A stretch of 64,000 nucleotides of DNA from Sphingobacterium oryzagri (GTDB lineage Bacteria > Bacteroidota > Bacteroidia > Sphingobacteriales > Sphingobacteriaceae): contig NZ_CP117880.1 of NCBI RefSeq assembly GCF_028736175.1, forward strand, positions 4,898,001 through 4,962,000, read 5' to 3'. The translations under genes were made by a program, and so were the position numbers. A model generated the notes under the pieces. That model saw only the letters and a program-made list of their open reading frames with translations. It did no database searches and had not been told where the DNA came from. Positions 9,205 through 17,310 of the stretch are shown here, in pieces. The number at the start of each line of letters is the position of its first letter. Within the stretch, counting starts at the first letter, position 1.

Positions 9205-10179
9205 ATGAAAACGATAAAAAACATTGCAGTTTTGACATCAGGAGGAGATGCACCGGGCATGAATGCTGCCATCCGGGCAGTTGTACGTGCCGGCATCTAT
9301 AATGGCCTAAACGTTTTTGGTGTACTAAGAGGCTATGACGGCCTTGTCCAAGGCGACATTATTCCGATGGATGCTAAATCTGTAGCAAACATTATTCAAC
9401 GTGGTGGAACGGTATTAAAGACCGCCCGTAGTGACGAGTTTAGAACCTATGAGGGTCGGGAGAAGGCTTTCGAAAATATCAAAAAGCTGGAGATCGATGC
9501 TTTGGTGGTTATCGGTGGCGACGGAACTTTTACAGGCGCATCGAAATTTATTGAAGAGTTTGATATTCCAATAATGGGTATACCAGGCACGATTGATAAT
9601 GATCTTGCAGGAACGGATTTTACCATTGGATACGATACAGCGATCAATACCGTCGTGGATGCTGTCGATAAGATTAGAGATACAGCAGAGTCGCATGACC
9701 GACTATTTGTCGTTGAAGTGATGGGACGGGATTCTGGACTTATTGCTTTGCGCTCTGGTATAAGTACAGGTGCAGAAGCTGTTTTGATTCCAGAGCTTCA
9801 GGTAGATTACGATGCCATTATGAAGCGATTGGACAAAACAAGAAAGAACAAATCGTCTCGTATCATTATTGTCGCCGAAGGCGACAAAGAAGGCGGAATG
9901 GTGGTTGCAGACAGGATCAAAGAAAACTTCCCGCATTATGATGTTCGTTTGTCGATTTTAGGGCATATCCAACGCGGTGGTAAGCCTACTTGTATGGACC
10001 GTGTATTGGCAAGCCGATTGGGCGTTGGCGCCGTGGAAGGATTATTGGCCGGACGCCGTGGCGAAATGGCGGGATTACTATGCGGGCATGTGGAGTTTAC
10101 ACCGTTTAGCAAAGCTATCAAACACATAGACAAAATCAACGAAAACCTCACGCGAATCGTAGAGATCTTGTCGCTTTAG
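9205..10179 (+). CDS. pfkA: ATP-dependent 6-phosphofructokinase
   Basis: A 324-residue PfkA of normal length. It shows the N-terminal GGDAPGMN nucleotide loop (13-20), the catalytic PGTIDND segment, GRDSG and the C-terminal GHIQRGG motif. It converts fructose 6-phosphate to fructose 1,6-bisphosphate in glycolysis. I chose ATG 9205 (MKTIKNIAVLTSGG); the frame is open further upstream but that sequence overlaps dsbD in another frame. It begins 20 bases after dsbD, so read-through is likely, and a strong terminator follows. Confidence 0.97.
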   Translation: MKTIKNIAVLTSGGDAPGMNAAIRAVVRAGIYNGLNVFGVLRGYDGLVQGDIIPMDAKSVANIIQRGGTVLKTARSDEFRTYEGREKAFENIKKLEIDALVVIGGDGTFTGASKFIEEFDIPIMGIPGTIDNDLAGTDFTIGYDTAINTVVDAVDKIRDTAESHDRLFVVEVMGRDSGLIALRSGISTGAEAVLIPELQVDYDAIMKRLDKTRKNKSSRIIIVAEGDKEGGMVVADRIKENFPHYDVRLSILGHIQRGGKPTCMDRVLASRLGVGAVEGLLAGRRGEMAGLLCGHVEFTPFSKAIKHIDKINENLTRIVEILSL

Positions 10180-10194
10180 GCAGGTAAAAGGTCA

Positions 10195-10238
10195 AAAAAA
10201 TAAGGGGCTATTCCAATACGGTTAGCCCCTTATTTTTT
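10195..10238. terminator. Bidirectional terminator after pfkA
   Basis: AATAAGGGGCTA and TAGCCCCTTATT form a long stem with A-rich sequence before it and T-rich sequence after it. It can therefore serve pfkA on the plus strand and the convergent thioredoxin gene on the minus strand. Confidence 0.85.
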
Positions 10239-10253
10239 ATCGTAGTGACAATA

Positions 10254-11393
10254 TTATTTCAATATTTCCTGCAATTTTTGCTCTAATGCTTCGCCACGCA
10301 AGTTGGACGCCACGATCTTACCTTCCGGATCGATCAGGTAGTTTTGCGGGATACCGCGAATAGAGTACAACTCGACCACCGGCGAGTTCCAAAACTGAAG
10401 ATCAGAAACATGTGGCCACTGACCCAACTCGTCATCTGCGATCGCCTTTAACCAATCATCTTTCTTTCCAGGACGATCAAGTGAAACGCCCAAAACCGTA
10501 AAGTTTTTGTCTTTGAATTTGTTAAATGCTGCGACAACGTTCGGGTTTTCATTACGGCATGGCCCACACCAGCTTGCCCAAAAGTCGACCAACACATATT
10601 TGCCGCGTAGCGATGATAACGCCAAGTTGTTGCCGGTTGTATCTGGTAATGTAAAATCAGGAGCAACAGCGCCTACGCCTAATTTTTCCATGCTAACAAT
10701 TTTCTCGGCTAAGTCCTTGCCCAATTTGGTCGCTTTAAGATTAGCATCAAGAGACTCGTAGGATGGCTTTACAAAAGATGTTACATTTTCCGGAGAGGCC
10801 AACTCGTCTAAAATTGTTAAAGCCACATAGCTGCTCTTATTTTCTTTGACAAAGCTTTCATTGGCGGTTTGCTGTTGTTTGTAAATTTCCTCTGCTTTTG
10901 CTTGTAAACCTTGGATAAAGGCCGGATCTTGCTTTTTTTCATCGGTTGCAGCCTGATATTCTGCGTCTAGCGCTGCGAAACCTCCTTCAATCGTTTTCAA
11001 AGCGCCTTTATACTTTGCAAAATCATCGTTAATAGCATTTCCACTGCTCACCGCTGACGCAAAATCTGCTCCTTCAAAGTTAATGACGCCCTTAGCGAGG
11101 TAAATAGCATTCATCGGTGGGCGTTCGCCACTAGCACGTAACTCGGCCATCGTCTTTCCATCGGCAGAAAGAAACAAACCCGCTTGCGTAGGCTCCGCTA
11201 CAGATCCCTGGTATTTAAATGTTCCGTTTGTTATTTCCGCAGAATCTATCACTCCTTGCCCATCAGCGCGGTATTGAATAAAAACCTTTGCGCCAGGTTT
11301 TGTCTGACCAATCTTTCCATTTACGGTAAAGTCCTGCTGTGCAAACAATAATGCAGGAGCTAAACCTAATGACATTAATACTAGCTTTCTCAT
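10254..11393 (-). CDS. TlpA-like disulfide reductase with DUF4369 domain
   Basis: A 379-residue secreted protein: signal peptide (1-18, ending LLFAQ), a beta-rich DUF4369-type domain (about 20-120), a helical middle region and a C-terminal TlpA/AhpC-type thioredoxin domain with active site C276-G-P-C279. Such proteins are abundant in Bacteroidota and act as periplasmic or lipid-anchored thiol reductases. Their substrates are generally unknown. It is the last gene of the minus-strand stretch after the TPM genes, 62 bases from the nearer one. Confidence 0.88.
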   Translation of the reverse strand: MRKLVLMSLGLAPALLFAQQDFTVNGKIGQTKPGAKVFIQYRADGQGVIDSAEITNGTFKYQGSVAEPTQAGLFLSADGKTMAELRASGERPPMNAIYLAKGVINFEGADFASAVSSGNAINDDFAKYKGALKTIEGGFAALDAEYQAATDEKKQDPAFIQGLQAKAEEIYKQQQTANESFVKENKSSYVALTILDELASPENVTSFVKPSYESLDANLKATKLGKDLAEKIVSMEKLGVGAVAPDFTLPDTTGNNLALSSLRGKYVLVDFWASWCGPCRNENPNVVAAFNKFKDKNFTVLGVSLDRPGKKDDWLKAIADDELGQWPHVSDLQFWNSPVVELYSIRGIPQNYLIDPEGKIVASNLRGEALEQKLQEILK

Positions 11394-11455
11394 ATCTAAT
11401 TCTATTTTCGTTTTGACTTGTGTTTTATTAAAAAGTAAATTCTAAGCAAAAAAGC

Positions 11456-12268
11456 TTACCAGCGACCACTAGCTCCGCCGCCGCCAAAGCCTCCGCCGCC
11501 AAAGCCGCCGAAACCACCGCCACCACTACTGCCACCGCCGAAACCGCCGCCTCCGCCGCCGCCACGTCCGAGGCTATTTAACAAGGTCCACCAGAACAGG
11601 TCGGACGATCCACGCCCAGTCATGACTTTACCACCACGGTTGCCACCACCGCCATTTTTGGAAATAAGCGAGATAATCACAATCACGATAATAATAATCA
11701 CTATTACCGGAACACCTCCCCCATCTTTCTCCTTTCCTCTAGCGCGTGGATCTGCTTTATATTCCCCTTTTGTATAAGCAATAATCGCATTGGTCGCGTT
11801 ATCGAGCCCACTAAAATATTGTTGCTTTCTAAAGGCCGGAACAATTTCGTTTTGAATGATACGATGCGCGATAATATCCGGAATTGCTCCTTCTACACCA
11901 TAGCCGGTTCGGATATCGACCGTACGATCTTGCAGCGCGACCAACAATAAGATACCGTTATTGTATTTTTTATTTCCGACGCCCCATTTTTGAGCCAACC
12001 GAACCGCATAATCTGCAATATCATAGCCTTCCGTAGATTTAATAACGGCAACAGCGATTTGCGTTGACGTGCTATCTTCGAATGCCAGCAGTTTTCGTTC
12101 AAGTTGTTGCGTTTCTTCGGGTGTCAGTGTTCCGGTGTAATCGCTTACCAAACTGTTCGGTGCATCGGGCAAATCCTGTGCAACGGTTATTTGTTGTCCA
12201 GCCAGGACAATAAACATGCAACAAACAATGCTACGCCAGAACGTGTGTAAACCTAAAGTTATCTGCAT
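11456..12268 (-). CDS. TPM domain membrane protein (YgcG family)
   Basis: A 270-residue protein with a signal peptide (about 1-30), a TPM domain (about 40-165, with LVSDYTGTLTPEE and IRTGYGVEGAIPD), one membrane helix of Val and Ile (about 190-206) and a long Gly-rich tail ending in GRW. TPM proteins are proposed to assist photosystem II repair in plants; in bacteria their role is unknown, but they commonly neighbour LemA. The membrane topology puts the TPM domain in the periplasm and the Gly tail in the cytoplasm. It starts 20 bases after the second TPM gene. Confidence 0.88.
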   Translation of the reverse strand: MQITLGLHTFWRSIVCCMFIVLAGQQITVAQDLPDAPNSLVSDYTGTLTPEETQQLERKLLAFEDSTSTQIAVAVIKSTEGYDIADYAVRLAQKWGVGNKKYNNGILLLVALQDRTVDIRTGYGVEGAIPDIIAHRIIQNEIVPAFRKQQYFSGLDNATNAIIAYTKGEYKADPRARGKEKDGGGVPVIVIIIIVIVIISLISKNGGGGNRGGKVMTGRGSSDLFWWTLLNSLGRGGGGGGGFGGGSSGGGGFGGFGGGGFGGGGASGRW

Positions 12269-12288
12269 GAGCGTATTTTATTAATGAT

Positions 12289-12726
12289 TTAGTTATTACC
12301 AAAATGGATTTCATCGGGAAGTTCATTGACATCATCTGCACGACGTGGAAAATAATGCTTTAACTGTTCTCCAGCATGATGAATACCCGTGATAAGGCCT
12401 TCGACCACATCCCCAGTACGAAAAAAAGACACCATCTGTTCTTTGGTGTCATCCCAAAAATCAGCGGCCACCCGCACATTGATACCTTCATCGCCGATGA
12501 TGGCAAAGGCGTGATCTTCTGTTGCTAAATAAATCAAAACGCCATTTTTCAAGGCCGTTTTATGCATATTTAGTTTGCGAAAATAAGCCACCGCCGCGTC
12601 CAAGGCAGAATCAGCAGAAAGCTTGCGATCCACGACCAAACGTATTTCGCCAGACGTCATACTTTCGGCCACGGTAATTGCTTGAACAATGCGTTCCTGT
12701 TGTTCCGTTGAAAAAATTTCCTTCAT
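12289..12726 (-). CDS. Small TPM domain protein
   Basis: A 145-residue TPM domain protein without a signal peptide or a clear membrane helix. It has the family pattern EIRLVVDRKL, VLIYLATEDHAFAIIGDEGI and a C-terminal helical segment. The lack of an export signal suggests a cytoplasmic location, unlike its 270-residue neighbour. It is the middle gene of the lemA-TPM-TPM set, and a hairpin terminator lies between it and lemA. Confidence 0.88.
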   Translation of the reverse strand: MKEIFSTEQQERIVQAITVAESMTSGEIRLVVDRKLSADSALDAAVAYFRKLNMHKTALKNGVLIYLATEDHAFAIIGDEGINVRVAADFWDDTKEQMVSFFRTGDVVEGLITGIHHAGEQLKHYFPRRADDVNELPDEIHFGNN

Positions 12727-12737
12727 ACTCCTTTAAA

Positions 12738-12781
12738 CAAAAAAGATGAATGAAGCACAATTTCGCTATGCCTCATTCATC
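12738..12781 (-). terminator. Terminator or attenuator between lemA and the TPM genes
   Basis: On the minus strand GATGAATGA and TCATTCATC pair (9 bp, extended by a GC pair) and are followed by a run of six T. It should reduce read-through from lemA into the two TPM genes. Confidence 0.75.
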
Positions 12782-12807
12782 CTAGGGTTATATCGTTGTG
12801 TTTAACA

Positions 12808-13386
12808 CTAAAATGAAACTTCCGGCGCTTTGTCGGATCCCTCTGCCGCCTTGAATGTACCCTTCGCTTTGAAACCAAACATACCGGCCATGATATTATT
12901 TGGAAAGCTACGCACTGTGGTGTTGTAATCCTGTACAGCATCGTTGTAGGCTTTACGTTCTACAGAAATACGATTTTCTGTGCCTTCCAATTGTACCTGA
13001 AGTTCCTGAAAATTTGCATTTGCCTTTAAGTCGGGGTATGATTCTACTGTAGCGATCAAACGTCCAAGCGATTGCGACAACGCATCTTGTGTTTGTTGAA
13101 AATTGGCAATGGCCTCATCCGACAAATTTGATGGATCTACATTAATGGACGTCGCCTTTGCACGTGCTTCAACGACAGCCGTCAACGTGCCTTCCTCATG
13201 TTGTGCAGCTCCTTTTACGGTGGCGACAAGGTTAGGAATCAAATCGGCCCGGCGTTGGTACGCATTTTCGACCTGCGCCCACTTACCTTTTACATTCTCG
13301 TCTTTGGAAACCATAGTATTATAGCCGCAAGAGCTAAATGAAAGGGCCGTAAACAAACCGACCATAACAACGAGTAATCTTTTCAT
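12808..13386 (-). CDS. lemA: LemA family lipoprotein
   Basis: A 192-residue LemA protein. The N-terminus is a lipoprotein signal with lipobox FSSC (Cys20), followed by the helical LemA domain with ENVKGKWAQVENAYQRR and RADLIPNLVATVKG, both family hallmarks. I start at ATG 13386 (MKRLLVVM); the TTG two codons upstream is less likely. LemA function is unclear; it often sits beside TPM-domain genes, as here. Confidence 0.93.
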   Translation of the reverse strand: MKRLLVVMVGLFTALSFSSCGYNTMVSKDENVKGKWAQVENAYQRRADLIPNLVATVKGAAQHEEGTLTAVVEARAKATSINVDPSNLSDEAIANFQQTQDALSQSLGRLIATVESYPDLKANANFQELQVQLEGTENRISVERKAYNDAVQDYNTTVRSFPNNIMAGMFGFKAKGTFKAAEGSDKAPEVSF

Positions 13387-13498
13387 GTGCAAAGTTTTAA
13401 TCTATTTTTATAAAAATAATAAAAATGTTCAATAATACGAAGTGCTGAACAAATCGCATACCAACTATCCAAAACTATACATATTGACAGACATTGCG

Positions 13499-13506
13499 TA
13501 ACTTTG
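13499..13506 (+). promoter_or_regulatory. Putative -7 element of the FAD oxidoreductase gene
   Basis: TAACTTTG matches TAnnTTTG. TTGACA lies at 13484-13489, but the spacing of 12 bases is too short for the usual -33 box. Leader length would be about 30 bases. Confidence 0.4.
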
Positions 13507-13541
13507 TGCTGATTTTGGGATAAAAACCCAGCAAGATAATT

Positions 13542-15089
13542 ATGCAGAAAGAAATTGAGATCGCGCTAAAACCGGAATATCTGGATGATGTTGAACAGCT
13601 TCTTGCTATGGGAAGTAAACAACTCCGCATCACGCGGGAGCGTATTAAAGGGCACCACATCCGGAAACGATCTATCGATGCGCGCGGCAAGCAAGTGCTC
13701 TACCGGCTACGCGTCGTATTTTTTATTGATGAGCAACCTGTACCTGATCTTCATATCTCCGAAATAAAAAAGGTTCACGATGCGCCTCCTGTGATCATCA
13801 TTGGCGCCGGTCCTGCAGGGCTTTTTGCGGCTTACCGTTGCCTGGAAAGGGGATTGAAACCTATTGTTATCGAGCGTGGCAAAGCTGTGCAGGAGCGCCG
13901 ACGTGATCTTGCACGAATAAATCGCGAGGGCGTTGTTAACCCCGAGTCGAACTATTGCTTTGGCGAAGGTGGCGCTGGCACATACTCCGACGGAAAATTG
14001 TATACGCGTTCGAACAAACGTGGCGATGTACAAAAAGTCTTGCAAATCTTCGTGCAACATGGCGCAACGGACGACATTTTGGTCGACGCACGTCCGCACA
14101 TTGGCACCAATAAGTTGCCGCATATTATTGAAGATATGCGCAACAAAATATTAGCGTCTGGCGGCGAGATCAAATTCGATTGTCGAGTGGATGATATCCT
14201 TAGTGCATTTGGACGCGTAACGGGGGTATTGACCCATACCGGAGAGACGATCAAGGCTGAGCACGTTATCGTAGCGACCGGGCATTCCGCGCGTGATATT
14301 TTTACGCTGTTTCGAAAAAAAGGATGGCTGATCGAAGCGAAACCCTTTGCACTTGGTGTGCGGATTGAACATCCGCAAGAAATTATCGATCAGGCACAAT
14401 ATCATTGCAGCATAAGACATGAAAATCTTCCGCCGGCGTATTACAGCTTGGTCGAACAGGTCAATGATCGCGGTGTATTCTCCTTTTGTATGTGCCCCGG
14501 CGGCATCATTGCACCTTGCGCTACAGCTACAGAAGAAATTGTTGTAAACGGCTGGTCGCCTTCTAAACGTAATAACCCGCACGCCAATTCCGGTACGGTG
14601 ATCCAGGTAAACCTCGACGATGTTCCTGACGCGCTGAACAATGCCTTTGCGCTTCTGGAATTTCAGCAAAAAATAGAACAGCGGGCATTTCAGCTCGGCG
14701 GCGGAAAGCTCGTTGCGCCGGCACAACGGATGGTCGATTTCGTCGAACAACGCGTATCAACGTCGCTTCCTGAAAACTCTTACAAGCCCGGCACAAGTAG
14801 TGTCGATCTTAACGAAGTGCTACCGAGTTTTGTACACGAAGCGCTTCGCGGTGCATTGCCTGTATTCGGCAAGAAGATGAAAGGCTATTATACCAACGAG
14901 GCGATATTGGTTGGTGTCGAGTCAAGAACGTCCTCGCCGGTGCGTATCCCGCGCGATAAAGATACGCTACAACATCCTGAAGTTGCCGGACTGTATCCTT
15001 GTGGTGAAGGTGCTGGATACGCCGGTGGTATTGTTTCCGCAGCTATCGACGGGATCAATTGCATCGATGCAATCTCCGTAAATATTTAA
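13542..15089 (+). CDS. FAD-dependent dehydrogenase (COG2509-like)
   Basis: A 515-residue flavoprotein. A short N-terminal domain (about 1-80) precedes a Rossmann FAD-binding motif, GAGPAG at 88-93, with the acceptor acidic residue in VIERG. Further family signatures are YCFGEGGAGTYSDGKL and a C-terminal PCGEGAGYAGG segment that would contact FAD. This uncharacterised family is widespread in Bacteroidota and Firmicutes; the substrate is unknown. It stands alone between lemA (divergent) and tRNA-Gly. Confidence 0.88.
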   Translation: MQKEIEIALKPEYLDDVEQLLAMGSKQLRITRERIKGHHIRKRSIDARGKQVLYRLRVVFFIDEQPVPDLHISEIKKVHDAPPVIIIGAGPAGLFAAYRCLERGLKPIVIERGKAVQERRRDLARINREGVVNPESNYCFGEGGAGTYSDGKLYTRSNKRGDVQKVLQIFVQHGATDDILVDARPHIGTNKLPHIIEDMRNKILASGGEIKFDCRVDDILSAFGRVTGVLTHTGETIKAEHVIVATGHSARDIFTLFRKKGWLIEAKPFALGVRIEHPQEIIDQAQYHCSIRHENLPPAYYSLVEQVNDRGVFSFCMCPGGIIAPCATATEEIVVNGWSPSKRNNPHANSGTVIQVNLDDVPDALNNAFALLEFQQKIEQRAFQLGGGKLVAPAQRMVDFVEQRVSTSLPENSYKPGTSSVDLNEVLPSFVHEALRGALPVFGKKMKGYYTNEAILVGVESRTSSPVRIPRDKDTLQHPEVAGLYPCGEGAGYAGGIVSAAIDGINCIDAISVNI

Positions 15090-15098
15090 AAAAATGTG

Positions 15099-15129
15099 TT
15101 GACACATATTGTACAAATTATTACCTTTG
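15099..15129 (+). promoter_or_regulatory. Promoter of tRNA-Gly
   Basis: TTGAC at 15099-15103 and TACCTTTG at 15122-15129, 20 bases between TTG and TA, are an exact fit to the Bacteroidota housekeeping promoter. Transcription should start near 15135, just ahead of the mature tRNA 5' end. Confidence 0.88.
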
Positions 15130-15140
15130 TACCACAATCA

Positions 15141-15213
15141 GCGAAAGTAGCTCAGTTGGTAGAGCACAACCTTGCCAAGGTTGGGGTCGCGAGTTCGAAT
15201 CTCGTCTTTCGCT
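15141..15213 (+). tRNA. tRNA-Gly (anticodon GCC)
   Basis: A 73-base cloverleaf. Acceptor arms are GCGAAAG (15141-15147) and CTTTCGC (15206-15212) with T as discriminator. The D arm contains AGCTCAGTTGGTAGAGC, the anticodon stem is CAACC/GGTTG with loop TTGCCAA and anticodon GCC at 15174-15176, and the T arm carries GTTCGAATC. CCA is not encoded. It has its own promoter and terminator, so it is a single-gene unit. Confidence 0.97.
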
Positions 15214-15214
15214 C

Positions 15215-15246
15215 AAAAAAGCTTCCTTAAAAAGGGAGCTTTTTTT
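15215..15246 (+). terminator. Terminator of tRNA-Gly
   Basis: AAAAAAGCTTCC and GGGAGCTTTTTT pair around a TTAAAAA loop (one G-T pair) and end in a T-run, directly after the tRNA. Confidence 0.85.
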
Positions 15247-15397
15247 ATGGGCACTCTTTTACGGCGTTTCGTATCCAAAAAATTTTCGGTGATTAAAAAG
15301 GTGATTGAAAAATAGCCAGCAGACGTTTACGCTTGTTTAGCAACGTACTGGCAACTTCATTTTAGAACGAAAAAAGACGTCCATTCTATCCAGCATG

Positions 15398-16105
15398 TTA
15401 GGCATTGATGTTTAGCTTCTGCAATACATCTTCTTTAAATTGTTTGCCGATAGGCACTTTAAATTTTATGCTTTTCAGTTCAACCATATTTCCATATATG
15501 GTTGATATGTTTTTGGCATTGACGATAAATGATTTGTGCACCCTAATAAACATGTCTGGAAGCTCATCCAACATTTTTTTCATTGTTGAATGGGTGACAA
15601 TGCTACTTTCATCTTTCTTGACAATCTTAATATAATCGCGCATACCTTCCAGATAGGCAATATCCATAACATCGATTTTGTATATTTTATGCCCATCTTT
15701 CACAAATAATGTTTGGTCATCCACAGAACCTGTCGATAGCGACTCCTGGACTTTTAAAATAGACTTAAAGAACCTTTCGAAAGAAACGGGCTTTACGATG
15801 TAGTCAGAAGCGTTGACCTCAAAGCCTTCCACCGCATATTTTGAATGCGCTGTTATAAAAATTACCTTCGGTTTTCGCTCCAGACATCTGATAAATTCCA
15901 TTCCACTCACGCCAGGCATATCGATATCACTGATGATTAAATCTATATTCTTTGACGAGGTCCGATCATTAACCAGTAACGTAGCTTCCATCACCGAGGA
16001 GCATGACGACAACAAATTTACAAACGGGATTTTTTCCACGTACATTTCAATTAATTCACGCGCAAATGGTTCGTCATCTATAATCACACAATTTATGTTT
16101 CTCAT
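15398..16105 (-). CDS. LytTR-type response regulator
   Basis: A 235-residue regulator: receiver domain (about 1-120) with acidic pocket D10/D11, phosphoacceptor Asp60 in IISDIDMPG, Thr85 and Lys105, then a LytTR DNA-binding domain (about 135-235). It overlaps the upstream histidine kinase gene by 4 bases, so translation is coupled and the two form a LytS/LytR-like pair. Bacteroidota use such pairs for cell-envelope and surface functions, but the regulon is unknown. The divergent outer-membrane protein at 17311 is a plausible target. Confidence 0.94.
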   Translation of the reverse strand: MRNINCVIIDDEPFARELIEMYVEKIPFVNLLSSCSSVMEATLLVNDRTSSKNIDLIISDIDMPGVSGMEFIRCLERKPKVIFITAHSKYAVEGFEVNASDYIVKPVSFERFFKSILKVQESLSTGSVDDQTLFVKDGHKIYKIDVMDIAYLEGMRDYIKIVKKDESSIVTHSTMKKMLDELPDMFIRVHKSFIVNAKNISTIYGNMVELKSIKFKVPIGKQFKEDVLQKLNINA

Positions 16106-17232
16106 ATTCTAGGAACTTTTATACGGGCAATATAGAGATTATCCTTTATTTCAAACCGGTATTCATAGCTGTTAGCATAATAAATATGTAATCGGCTACG
16201 CAAGTTTTTTAGTCCGACTCCTCCTTTTTTATGCAAATTTTTGGCGTTGGGCAGAAAGTCATTGACCACCTTGAAATAAACAAAATCGTTTTCTACAGTA
16301 ATATCGATGGCTATTGCATAGGGTTGGCTAGTGGAAGACATACCATGTTTGAACGCATTTTCGACAAGTGTACTCAACAAAAACGGTATGACGTGCACAT
16401 CTTCTTCTTCTCCTTTGATCGACAAATTGATATTTCCGTTTTGATGTCGCACTTTTTCAAGAGCAATATAACTGTTTACAAACTGGATCTCTTCCCTTAT
16501 CGAAACCTTTTCCGACTCCGAATCATACAGCGTATAACGCAACATATTGGATAAGCTTAAAACCATATCTGGAGTATTATCATCTTTTTTCAACGCCAGG
16601 AGATAGATATTATTTAGATTATTAAACAAAAAATGAGGATTTATCTGCGATTTAAGCAGCGTAATTTCCAATTGCAACTTTTCATTCGTTAATACCGTAT
16701 TCCGGTTTAATGTACGTGATATTTCTATAATCGTTTTAACATAGATAGGCGGCATCGCTATGAAAACAAAGTCTTGCAATTGATAGAGTACCAGCTTAGG
16801 CGAGAGCACCTCCAGCACATTTGGATACTTTAACAGGTTGGCGTAGCGTTCTAAAGTTGGTGACAGTGTTAACAGGCGATTCGTAGGTAAGATGGTAAAA
16901 AATATCGAGGTAACGATATTCCAAAAAACAAAACCAAGCATGATATAGATAATGTAAAATAGCATTTTCCGCTTATTAACGACTGCATGACCACTGGTGT
17001 AGAATATGGCGTAAAATATCAGCATGACACATAACAGATCTTTAAAAGCAATCAACAAGACCATCATCGGCGAAGGATCAGATCGGCTGTAGAGTACATA
17101 ATAGATAATGCACATGAACATCCACATCGTTGCATGCAAAGCAACCCTTTGCCTGCGGTGTTCATATTGCCCGAGAACAAGATTTTTTAATAAATTATTT
17201 GTCGGTCGGTTAACTCCTTTCATCATTTGCAA
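16102..17232 (-). CDS. LytS-like sensor histidine kinase
   Basis: A 376-residue membrane kinase. Four hydrophobic segments lie in the first 165 residues (about 33-48, 57-78, 89-115 and 150-165), followed by the His_kinase domain with the phosphorylated residue His200 in INPHFLFNN. The C-terminal ATPase domain has VENAFKHG as N box and GVGLKNLRSRL as G box. It phosphorylates the overlapping LytTR regulator. No extracytoplasmic sensor domain is evident, so the signal is probably perceived within the membrane. Confidence 0.93.
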   Translation of the reverse strand: MQMMKGVNRPTNNLLKNLVLGQYEHRRQRVALHATMWMFMCIIYYVLYSRSDPSPMMVLLIAFKDLLCVMLIFYAIFYTSGHAVVNKRKMLFYIIYIMLGFVFWNIVTSIFFTILPTNRLLTLSPTLERYANLLKYPNVLEVLSPKLVLYQLQDFVFIAMPPIYVKTIIEISRTLNRNTVLTNEKLQLEITLLKSQINPHFLFNNLNNIYLLALKKDDNTPDMVLSLSNMLRYTLYDSESEKVSIREEIQFVNSYIALEKVRHQNGNINLSIKGEEEDVHVIPFLLSTLVENAFKHGMSSTSQPYAIAIDITVENDFVYFKVVNDFLPNAKNLHKKGGVGLKNLRSRLHIYYANSYEYRFEIKDNLYIARIKVPRI

Positions 17233-17310
17233 TTTAGCATTTGTCGAATAATATTTCAGATTACCTAAATATACCGCTTCTTTATACGAGTTTATAAAAT
17301 TAAATTAATC

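Noticed and set aside
11456..11660. Frameshifted or spurious Gly-rich tail
   Set aside because: The Gly-rich end is in frame with the TPM domain and is a normal feature of YgcG-type proteins.
15059..15292. Protein-coding frame across tRNA-Gly
   Set aside because: It runs through the tRNA and its promoter and terminator, and has no family resemblance.
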